Part shown: in pieces, positions 20,523 through 30,955 of the stretch
How the letters are laid out: each line of letters begins with the position of its first letter
Position numbering within the stretch: position 1 is the first letter of the stretch
Source of the DNA: Arenicola marina
Taxonomy: Eukaryota > Annelida > Polychaeta > Arenicolidae
DNA: 64,000 nucleotides
Reading direction: 5' to 3'
NCBI GenBank assembly: GCA_964019135.1
Contig: OZ025255.1
Span: forward strand, 21,057,708 to 21,121,707
Made by a program: the position numbers and the translations under genes
Notes under the pieces: model-generated
The model's input: only the letters and a program-made list of their open reading frames with translations
Told to the model about the DNA's origin: nothing
The model's database searches: none

Positions 20523-23500
20523 AGGCTAGGAGTTGATGTAAGGCCACAATGCAGATTGATAGCAGGTTGGTGTTGAACGCCCTGCGTCGAGCCTGCAGCC
20601 GAGACGGAGTTTTCAGACGGGGTGAGCAGGAGCTTCAGCAATGGGAAGCACAACCGGGCTTCTATTCTACGCTTATGGTGAGTTCGAGGATGTCCATATC
20701 ATTCAAAAACAATTCTTTACAGCCCGGCATTGTTTGAGTTATATTATATTACATATTATATTGGAGATGATTGATTGTGAGGTAACTGACATTGGTGTGA
20801 CTGCATAAGACTTAACCCTATCATTAGACTGGCTACAGCTTTCAAACCGACAGACCTAGTCTACCGTAGAACCACCGTGACGTGTTTATGCGTTGAACGC
20901 TTTACTGTCAGCACGCACAGACGGTTCTAGAGTACTCAGGAGGGACCTATAGAAACCACTGCGCATACAACGAAACAGCGGTTTAAAGGATATAAAGCTT
21001 TACCCCGATCATTAGCCTGGCTATATAAAGGTTTAATCCTAACATTGCTCTGAATGCATAAGGATTGGATCTGGTTATTTATTACCGGTAGGTTAAACTG
21101 GCGTTTAGCAGTGTCTCTTGTTTACACATGGTCACTTGTAGATTGAAAGATACGTTGAAAGTTAGCGGATTATTGTCACGTCTGTTTATTTTCCTTTCAG
21201 AACATTTTCTTTAATCATGCTGTCGATGTCAACACCAGGTTGCTCGCTGTTTTATGCTTCAAAACTGGCGTTGATCGTTATTGGCCAAGGATGGCCCACA
21301 AGTAAGTGCACGGGGGTAGGGACTGTCTAGGAATGAGCCGTCGAAGTACATGGAGTCGAAGAAGTGAAGAAGAGACAGGTGCATAATATGATCTTTGGTG
21401 AACCTGTGTTGTCCCGGTCTTCATTTGTTGACGTACCACAGAAAAATGCGCCTTCTTCTGTATAGATCTCTCGTTGTTTGAACATAAAATGATATGTAAA
21501 CCATCCGGAATAAAGCTATGTACCTACATGGCACCGCATCTTAACCTCATTATGTGTTTCGTCCATAACAGTGCCCGATCAGACCTTGGGAGGAGATTAC
21601 TCAGTCAAGGATTGATTTCGAACCTGGAAAAAGAACCCGTTCACCAGGTAAGAACCGTAAATGTTGCCCCAGTGCCTCGTGTCCTAAGACTAGGCTGAAC
21701 ACAGACAGCTACGCTGAGGGTAGAGTTTTCTGGCCTCAGATAATGACTACAATTTTTACGCAGTGCAACAATAATATGTATGCCATATACGGTGCCCTAC
21801 TATTATAACGATGTGTGCTGGTTTGGGTTTCAGATTGCCATTCAGTTATCGGTGCTGATCGCCAAGGTGTTCCGCCTGGAGGGCCCCTGGCACGAGTGCT
21901 GGGGCATGCTGTTGGGGGCTGTGCGCTATAGTGACAGCTGCATTGCCCAGAGGGCGCTGTTGATCTTTCACCAGGTCATCAAGTCCTTGGCGTCCCGCAG
22001 ATCGGTAGGAGATCGTCTTGTAGTTGAAGGGGTAAGTCTTTCGTTTCTCCGAGGTATTTTAATCAATGACATCATCGCCTTTACTAACTGCTCTAGGTAA
22101 GTATGATTTAAATTTCGTTACTCGACGGGCAGTTTCAGGAATACTGAAATGTTGTTCCATGTTTAATTCTTGCCAGCGTCTTAGAATGCTTCGATTCGAG
22201 AAAATATCTAATTACCATATCTGGGGCATGTTTTTTCCACCCTCATGATCCGTGGAAGTCTGGATTTGCAGTATTGTATTCACGATTGTACCATTATCTT
22301 TTAGCTGACGACGAAGGTATTTGAATTCATGTTTCGGCGTTGGAACAAACTCACAACCCGCTTCTTAGAAGAGGTTTCCCGAAACGACGCCCATGCTGCT
22401 GCTCTTTTATTGGATCGCTCAATTCTGACGTTGAAAGGTAACATTGAAATGTTTCTGTTCAATACTGGTTTCTGTGTATATTCTACATTTCGAAAGATAC
22501 GCGTTGTAATTTAAGGTTATTAAGTTACGGTAGTATATTTTTAAATCAATAATGTCTTTCCTATTGCTTTATAATTTAGTATTGTCAGTTTAATCGGCGA
22601 CAAACGGGACCAACATATTGTGTAACCGTTTTATTTTAACGTTTTATTTGTTGCACCAATTGATCAAATCAGGCAATTGATAATTAATGGCGTTAATAAC
22701 ATGTAGATATGTGTTTCCTTTGCAGTGCTGAGGAAATTAGTAACGTTCGGCATCAAGGACTTAAGTAGTTCGGAGACTGCCCTTTCGTTCATTAACGTTG
22801 TACTAGAAAAAACAGAACAGATCCTGGAAATAAGTGAGTTATATGTGACACGTCCCTTTGATAACAGCTTCCATCGACACCCCGATAGCTGACAGCCTAA
22901 CGGCACATGGATCGGAGCCCCGCTATGATCATGTGTGTGTGGTCACCGGATACAGATGCCATGTCCTTCTTCGTAAAGAGAAGGGGGTTACCCCTTCGGG
23001 ACATGGCTCTGCTCTTCCCTTTCCTTTCCCATGGACGCGATATGACCAGAATTGGTTAACGCGTCCTGAATATACATGTACAACCAACCATTGATATCAT
23101 TGTGGCAATGTTATCCTTATCATGTCCACGGCGTTTCCCACATAAACCCACAGAAGCGAACGTGAGTTGTATTGCCTCTGAAGGTGTAATTGTTATCGTT
23201 GGTCTCTATTTTGTTTTCCCAGGAGGAAATATAGGGGGACATAACAATAACTTGCTCGCGAAGAGAGTGAAGAAACTGATTTTATTGACGAAGGTGGTAA
23301 GTAAACATTGTGGTTCGTTATCTTACAGACTAGAGTACTATTGAGATATTTATTTTTGTTGAAAATTGTCCTTCAGTAAATATCACTTATCAATAAGTAA
23401 CAGCATGTATTGTTATCGCCTTTGTGGAATCTCATGTCTAATACACCAGTCTCTATACAGTCGCACGACTGCATTGTTCTGCGTGTTCTCTTGCCTAGTA

Positions 23501-25468
23501 GTGCGTTGCCATGTCTTCCGTTGCCTGGTTACAGCTATTGGAGACTCAGGAGTGTCACCCCGACGGCTTCGTTCGCTTTATCCAGCCTGCCTTAGAACTC
23601 ATCCGCTACAGCTTCACAGAGGAAGGGCCCGGTAGGTTGGCAGTTATAACACACAATAAGATGGAACGAAAATCCTTGTATTGTGAATCACACACAGCTT
23701 CTGTAACTCTCAGTTCACGCAATTAGCTTCTACTTTTCATTTGTTAATTTATCTTGTAACTGCATAATGTGTAAACCCATTCTAAATATTGATATTAACT
23801 TATGTTTTGTATATTTTCCTTTAGATTTCAATTATGAACGTTTCACAGTCAACCGCTTAAACTTGATGCGAGCAATACTTCGTTGTGATGTGTACACACC
23901 CGCAGAAAACATAGAAGGTAAGACATTAATTAATACAGACCCGAGAGAAATACAGACTCGCTCAAATCATAGAAATTAAGGCATTGAGACCTCCAGACCC
24001 GCCATAGAAGGTGAAATTTTGAGTTATACAGACACGGCAAAATCATGCAACGTAAGAAATTAAGTAGTACAAACCGCCAAATTCATAGAAGTTAAGGTAT
24101 GAGGAAAAACAGATCCGCCAAGTCATAAAAGTTGAGGCATTGAGACATACAGACCCGCCAAAGTCATAGAAGGTAAGAAACTAGGCAATATGCGCAAAAG
24201 TATGCATCCCAAATATTACCATTTCAATATTACGTCGAAATGGGTAATATCATTTAATTTAATACGCCCCGAGTTCCATATTTAAAAATTGGTTGAAATT
24301 GTAAGGGCAATGGATGGTATTTTCTTGTCATCTTGGAAGAATAACTCCGCGCCGTCCCGTGTAGGATATGTTTACGTGCCATATTGAGGAAATTATGTTA
24401 CGCTTACGTCGTAACTTAAAGGAGGAATTTACACATACCCTTGCGACCACATGTTTCATCATACTCGGCATTATTCTGCGTCATTAGTTGTCTTTCGTAA
24501 TTATCTGTGTGATTGTGTTTCATATACCAAAAATCCCGTGACGATGAAAGCCTATGAAATCAAGACGTCTTTCTTTACGACGCCGGTGATGAAGTATATC
24601 TGCCGTCGTCTGATTGGTCACATCCGGCTGACCAGCGAAGACCTCCAAAACTGGGACGCTGACCCCCAGGAATATTGTAAGTTTGGTGGCGTCTTTACTT
24701 GCGGAACGCGCATCTGTTAACATGCTTCATAGGCTTAGTATGTTTACGCCTTTTTTAACGTCCTGTAAAGTTTGAACCCGCTGGAACTGAATAATTTACT
24801 TGTTATGGAGTTGTAAAGAAGCTTACAATTGTTATATTATTGAAAGGGAAATATATTTCATGTGCCGTGTATTTTGTACGATGCGTAAGTTACTTATGGG
24901 AATATATTATATTGGTAGTTGGGCTAACTTCTCAATGTATGGTCAAATCTTAACTCGGACTCCTGTCTGCACACAGATGTCAAACTAAGCTCAGTTTGGT
25001 GCAGTTTGCATTATACGGATATCTGTTTTTCGTTTCTGATATGACACCATACACTAACTGATATGTTCTTGTCTTTCAGTGTCTGAAGAGTGGGGAGACT
25101 CTTGGAAGTCCAGCATACGGGTAAGTGTAGGGATCCTTTGTTAATTGATTACCTATGCTTAAGCTGTACTTCAACTATTCGTTATCCCAGTAGACTCCTG
25201 GCCTGTTACAGCCCATGTGTGCTCAATGAAGGCCTAAATAAATTAACTGATACATGTCCTTTGGGAGGCACGACAAACCTACCCAAAATCTCTCACCGTT
25301 ATTGCTTTATTTGCAATTTAGAGACTATACTTTGAAGAAAGCGCCCAAATTTTTTTTTACTTTTTTGTCATATTTTAGCCTTGCACAGAAAACCTTTACC
25401 TGACATTGATGAAGGAGTTTTCGACGACCTTGACCCCTCTGTTGCTGGAGATGATTCAACCGCAATAG
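20523..25468 (+). CDS. IPO11: Importin-11-like nuclear import receptor, 5' 12 exons, truncated
   Basis: Coding exons read 20549-20677, 21201-21301, 21572-21647, 21834-22031, 22305-22437, 22726-22833, 23223-23296, 23535-23631, 23825-23917, 24551-24676 (or from 24488), 25080-25120 and 25379-25468. All introns can be GT-AG and the frame is kept. The product, about 421 residues, follows animal importin-11 (about 975): QQWEAQPGFYS opens the importin-beta N-terminal domain, then DVNTRLLAVLCFKTGVDRYW, IAIQLSVLIAKV, VLRKLVTFGI, EIKTSFFTTPVMKYICRRL, WGDSWKSSIR and TLTPLLLEMIQ. Importin-11 carries UBE2E-class ubiquitin-conjugating enzymes and RPL12 into the nucleus under Ran control. Exon 12 runs into TAG at 25466 with no GT donor before it, where the family continues with over 500 residues. 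None of these appears downstream. An acceptor-like ATACAG just before 20523 suggests a 5' UTR intron. Could be a truncated paralogue, a gene split by later insertions, or an assembly join. Confidence 0.88.
23905..24180 (+). repeat. ~45-bp tandem array seeded at the exon-9 donor of the importin gene
   Basis: About six diverged copies carry CATAGAAGGTAAG or CATAGAARTTAAGGCAT followed by TACAGACCCGCCAAA. The first copy includes the true exon-9 end and its donor (GAAG/GTAAGA at 23917/23918). Later copies near 24007 (GAAGGTGAAA) and 24170 (GAAGGTAAGA) still read as plausible donors. Confidence 0.75.
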
Positions 25469-26590
25469 GAGGAAGAAGCTCTCCCCTAGATCACCCTGTA
25501 TATAATTATGTGTGCCGCAAATATGTTTGCACCCGGTATATATTTGGCGAGACGAGAAATACGAACGAAAAAAAGGAGGATGGTACAGCGTTTATTATCA
25601 TCAATTTGTACGTGCCCCGCCCGGGCCCCGCTCTCCCCTAAAACACCTGTGTCCAGCCAATTGGCCTAAAGCAACACAATAACCGTTTGATCGGTTCGCC
25701 CTTCAGCCTCCGCTTAATCCCTGATCCCCTCTGCCTAATACCACCTCCCCCGCGCCCCCCACCCTGCCCCCTACCCTCTGCCCCTCCCTAGCGGCCGAAA
25801 TGTCCCGCGACCGAAACATCCAGCGGCCCAAGTGGGCATACACCGGGAAAGGTTAATAGCGAGCTCTAGCGAGCTATTATGGTAACGTATACGAAGGGGA
25901 AAAAAAAAATGGTCGGCGTCATGGTCGAGAATGAAGGCGATAATAAGAGCCATTTCAGAAAGTTCCAGACTATATAACAGAATATATACGCCTAAAATTA
26001 TTATTTTTATTATTTTACTGCTTTATTTGTCTGAATAATGAAGGATTATGATAATGTAAACTATAAAACATTGATTACATTTGTATTCACCATTTCTCCC
26101 GGCTACTAGCGGAACGCCCTCTGTTGGGACATTGATGCTAACATCCGGAAAATGCGAACCCTGGCGAACGCGTTCGAAACTTGACTCAAACTTTTTTTTT
26201 TCTTGCTGTTTGGCATAGATCTAAGTCATAAGAAATTTAGACAAGGTGTGTATTATTTTTGAAGGTCATCCGTTTATTTCAACTGATTGCTATGACAGTT
26301 TTCATGAATATTTCAGCCCCTGGTTGTCAATTTTTTAAGTCAGACAAGTGACAAAGTCGAGTGTCGTCTTCGCGTCGGTCTGTCAAACTGTCGTGTCAAC
26401 CCTGGTCAAATTAGACAAATAACTCACTCAGTCGTTGATTTGTTGACGTCTACTTGTCAGTACGTTTTGTTAAGATTGAAGGTTGGTATTTTGATATAAA
26501 ACCATCTAACTTGACAGCTTTGGCTAATTTTGATCTTGAACTAAAGTTTTAGTCCAAGCTAAAACAAGTCAGATAGTCATAGATTAGCCT
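25469..26590. other. No gene seen downstream of the importin break
   Basis: C-rich DNA (25610-25800) contains words such as CGACCGAAACATCC that resemble transposon subterminal repeats. A short inverted repeat, AATAGCGAGCTC / GCGAGCTATT, lies at about 25856-25880. AT-rich DNA with TGTCAAACTGTCGTGTCAAC-type words follows. None of the missing importin-11 exons is recognisable. Confidence 0.5.
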
Positions 26591-26677
26591 GAATGTTCAG
26601 ACGGTACAGTCTTGACACTTGTTCTTGTGACTGTAACAGTAAGCATCAGACTATCAAACTGTAACGTCTGAACATTC
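26591..26677. mobile_element. Palindromic MITE-like hairpin, copy 2
   Basis: Arms GAATGTTCAGACG... (26591-26618) and ...CGTCTGAACATTC (26648-26677) pair with some mismatches around a longer loop. The same arms occur at 15-78. Confidence 0.55.
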
Positions 26678-26962
26678 AGGGTAGCCATAGATATCATATG
26701 GATATGGTCAGGGAGACAGGAATGTCTGATGAAATCAATCTGGACTGGTTGAAAGAACAAGCATAGCTGTGGTCAACACCAGTGTCAGTGACCCTGACAG
26801 AAGTAGGCCTATTGCTATTTGGAATGCAGATTTTACTTTGATGTTTTTGGAATCATGTTTAGACCCGAGTTATTTTGGGCCAATTGGGGCGTTTGGCTTT
26901 AAACCACTGTCTGTGACTGTAAAACTAAAAAGTAGGTACGGTAAACACTAAATTTTCCATAT

Positions 26963-27465
26963 GACATCAAATTTCAGCTGCAGTTTTTGCCTTTTTAAAT
27001 ATAACAATTTAATTCTGGTCTCTATTATGATTCCAAACCTGTATTTTAGATGTCTCCACCCATGAAATATATATAGCTCTAATTTGAAGAGTTTATTTGA
27101 GACAGATTAAATAGGATTTTAAACAAAAACTGTAAATATTTTATTACCGGTAGATCTATATATTGTTCATAGATCTATACTATTTCCTAACATTTGACAC
27201 CTTTTGCCTAATTGTGACACATATATCTAGGACATCAAAATTTCAGCTGCAGTTTTTGCCTTTTTAAATATAACAATTTAATTTTGGTTTCTAGACTCCA
27301 AACCTATATTTCAAATGCCTCCACCCCTGAAATATATAATTTGAAGAGTTTAATTGAGAAAAATTAAACAGGAGTTTAAACCAAAACTGTAAATATTTTA
27401 TATATTGTTCACATGACTTACTATTTCCTTTTTTTGACACATTTTGCCTACTTTTGACACCCCAG
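26963..27465. repeat. 268-bp tandem duplication
   Basis: Two direct copies start at GACATCAAA (26963 and 27231). They share TTTCAGCTGCAGTTTTTGCC, CCACCCMTGAAATATAT and TTTGACACMTTTTGCCTA. They differ by several small deletions and substitutions. AT-rich DNA without a gene flanks them. Confidence 0.8.
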
Positions 27466-27699
27466 GATAATTCAGATTTATTCACAACCATATCACTCAT
27501 CTATGATTTTAAAAAATAGCTGTTTTTCAGTGCTATTTTTGTTAAGTTTCAGATGATTTTAATCTGTATAACTTATTTAAATTAATGCCATTATTACGAT
27601 TTTTAATCAAATGCAGAATGTATATATTTTATTCATCTTAAACAAACATTTTAATTTTATATTAATAATATCCAAATGAGTAACAGAAAAATAAATAAA

Positions 27700-29320
27700 G
27701 AATAATTATCATAAAATAATATCATGATTTATTAGCCCAATTAATTACTTATTCTTATATTTCTCTGTGTATGATCCTAAGACCATATATTAATGCTAAA
27801 CAACTAAGCCATCCATCTTATTTAAGTAAAACACACATATATAAAAATATTATTTCTATAGAAAGATAAGATATTTCAGTATAATTAAGAGGCTTTAAGA
27901 ATATAAACTAGAGCGACTTCAGCTGATACAGCAGCTATAATTAAGACTCTCACAACTGCTGCAATTGACATAGCAGCTTCAAGAACTACATTGTAGCACG
28001 TTGACTGCGTCATCGTCTGATAATATGCTTGTTGATGATGTGTTAAATAATGAACTCTCTAAGATATACGGTTGGCTATGTGCAAATGAGTTATCACTTA
28101 ACGTTTCAAAAACCAAATTTATGATATTTTGTATGCCGCGCAAAGTTGTTAGAATTCCACACTTGTCTATAAATAACATACCTCTAGAGTGCGTAGATGA
28201 GTTTGACTTTCTGGGACTGACAGTTCAGAAGGATCTCAAGTGGAATGGTCATATTAACAAGATATCTTCTAAAATATCCAAGGTTATTGGAGTTATGTGC
28301 AAGTTAAAACATACCGTACCATCCTATGTTCTGAAACTTATATACAACTCTTTAATCCTACCCCATTTACATTATAATGTTCTAGCATGGGGTTATCAAG
28401 CTGATCGTATAAGGCTATTGCAAAAAAAGGCGACTCGTATCATAGCCAAGAGCTCTTATTTTTCTCATTCGGAACCATTATTTAAACAATTTAGTATATT
28501 GAAGTTGGCTGATATAATGATTTACCACCAACTAAAATTTTATTACAAGTATCTCCACGGTGATCTGCCAGATTATTTTTTAACTGAATTGTCTATTTCT
28601 AAATTGTCGGATCTGCATAATTACAACACAAGACACAAGGATGATCTGCTAGTTACACGTGTGAAGCATAAGTTTGCCGAACAATGTTTGAGATATCGCG
28701 TTGCCAGATGCATAAACCAAATGCCAGATATTATATTGAATAAGATTGAGACACATGTACTGGACGGTTTTTCAAGATATGTCAAAAATTTCTTAGTCGA
28801 GAAGTATTCTCTGGAATGTCATTTAGTTAATTGTTATATTTGTAAAAATGATTAGGTTATTAGAGGTCCTCCCCTGTTTTATATATCTCTAGAAATGGGC
28901 TATGTGTCTTTAATTTATCTCTCGCAAGATCTCTACATTTTTATACAAATGAGTGCAATGTAACCCTCTTACGATTAAGCGATAATTTTTTTTTTTTTTT
29001 GTTGTTGTTGTTGTTGTTGTTTTTTATTTCTTTGCGGTGGCTCCTATGCTAGCGACCATCGTGGTCTTAATAGGAGTCTCCAGGGTAAGAATGAATTAAG
29101 TTACCACTTTGTTTTGTATTTTTACGTTTGTATGCACTCGTTCTTGCCCAAATAAATGATATTTGAATTGAATTGAAAAATATTCAATTTCTTTTTATTT
29201 ATTTATTTTTGTTGTCAGCCATATTTTTGTACACTTGAGTTTAAATAAATGATATTTGACTTGACTGGCTTGACTTGGGTGAGCTCGCAACTTAGGCAAT
29301 GCCTATTCATATTACAAGCA
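27700..29320 (-). repeat. Dispersed AT-rich repeat, copy B, split by a LINE
   Basis: The blocks 27700-27990 and 29279-29320 are the reverse complement of 1050-1560. In copy A the two blocks lie close together; here about 1.3 kb of LINE sequence separates them, which dates the LINE as the later arrival. Confidence 0.65.
27995..29178 (+). mobile_element. 5'-truncated non-LTR retrotransposon (jockey/CR1-like) 3' end
   Basis: A 285-codon frame ending in TAG (28853-28855) encodes the C-terminal part of a LINE ORF2. It starts in the reverse transcriptase thumb (ANELSLNVSKTKFMIF, then FDFLGLTVQKDLKWNGHI) and continues with YNSLILPHLHYNVLAWG and LLQKKATRIIAKSSY. It ends with the typical NTRHKDDL segment. 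The RT catalytic box and the endonuclease are absent, which is ordinary 5' truncation and not decay, because the frame itself is clean. The 3' UTR ends AAATAAATGATATTTGAATT with short TTGAA repeats in place of a poly(A) tail. A second, related tail (ATGATATTTGACTTGACTGG) follows at 29243-29275, so it may sit beside an older copy. Confidence 0.8.
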
Positions 29321-30312
29321 ATTGTACTTGAAACCTTTTAGAACCAGTGGTTTTCATTGGACGTCGGTTAATCTTTACTACACCCAAGGACCAGATGATA
29401 GCGAGCGTAGTGAGCTCTTTAGATAACACACACTTAAAAAACTGACAAAATCTGTATCTCAATCCCATACTGTAAAGCGCGAAAAAAAATCAACCGGTAG
29501 TCGACCCCCAGTGGTGTGACATGCGCATGCGTTTAAATGCATTCCGGGAAAGTTCATGTTTATTTTTTTGTCAAAAACTTATATGCAGCCCAAACCCGCA
29601 CATTCACTAAAGAATATACATAATTGGTAGATAATTCACATACAAAAACAATTCCAACTGATGAAACGCTGATCATAGCGACAACATGCATGTGTCCTCC
29701 TCTCTCATGACAGAGGGCGCTCAACACGCGCGCGGGCTGCATTCGCTTGGTGGCAGCACAAGTCGAACGCGCAGACGACAGTTTCAGATTTGTCAGCAGT
29801 TTACCAGGCTTCGTTGATGTTACAACATTTTCACGTCTAGTCTAGCTTTTGTCAATTTATATCAAGGTTGGTGATACATTAAACTGCTAAGGTAACTTAT
29901 TTGTGTAATATTTAGATCTAGCCTAGGAGTTAGATCTATTTGACAGTTCATCAGGCGCCAGTGTAGGATCCATAGTCGGGCATAGAACAGTCTGACAGTT
30001 TTGACCCTGACCAGGGGTAGGGTGGACAGGCCAAAAATCGATTGTAAGCATTAGGCCTAATTTTAAGTCATATAGGTAGATCCATTCAAAAGAACAATAA
30101 CACTTTTTATTTCATTAAAATATCTCAACCGGTTGCGAAGATATATGCATTTATACATGATAAATTTGATGTCAAACTTGATAATGGCTATAAAAAAAAT
30201 TAATTTGAACAAAAACCTTGAGTTTAAGCGTAGATATAGGTTATAATTAATTATTGTATTATAACTGAATCAATTTTAATCACAGTACTTTTAAGTAAAT
30301 ATAATAAGTATA
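29321..30312. other. No gene seen
   Basis: An NRF1-like ATGCGCATGCGT lies at about 29521-29532 near a CpG-containing stretch (29715-29780). A donor-like AAG/GTTGGT follows near 29870, so a first exon is possible but unsupported. TTCATCAGGCGCCAGTGTAGGATCC at 29945-29969 resembles 49890-49915. Confidence 0.4.
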
Positions 30313-30955
30313 TAGAGTAAAGTTGCCTATTTTCGACCCCTTAAGCATCAAACTTTGTTCAGATGATAATTATTCATGATAGAACGTTTTCAAAATAGCT
30401 AACATGTGAAGTACTAAAATGCACAGTTTATGCAAATGAAGACCGGAAGTACATGTATACTCTCAGCCTAAAAATGTCATTTTATATCCAGGGGGGGTAG
30501 TTTCCTATTTTCGACCCCTTTTGCCTATTTTCGACCCCCTCCATATTATGGTTCTGGGAAGTGTATTTTATTGTTTTAACTGCTATGTAATTAAATGAAT
30601 TGGTATTTTAGGCCACTTGTGTACCCACAAGGGCTAAACTGGACCAAGGAACCTGCTGGGACTATGAAAGATAAATAGATGAAATGTACCCCAAATTTGA
30701 AGCCTCATGTATACATTTGCGGTCTAGTGCGCTAACCACTACATCATGTCCCCCTTTGTAACTCATATGAAAAGTATAAAAAGTATTGTTGGTGATAGTT
30801 GACTACATATAAACAAAGGAATTGGGTATTTCATATATTTATTCAAGGCACCAGCTGTATTTGCATGTGATAGATCTTCTACATTCATCAGAAACAACGT
30901 AGCAACTCGCATACCGGCAAACAATCACGATGCTGATACCAGTGTGCAAAATAAA

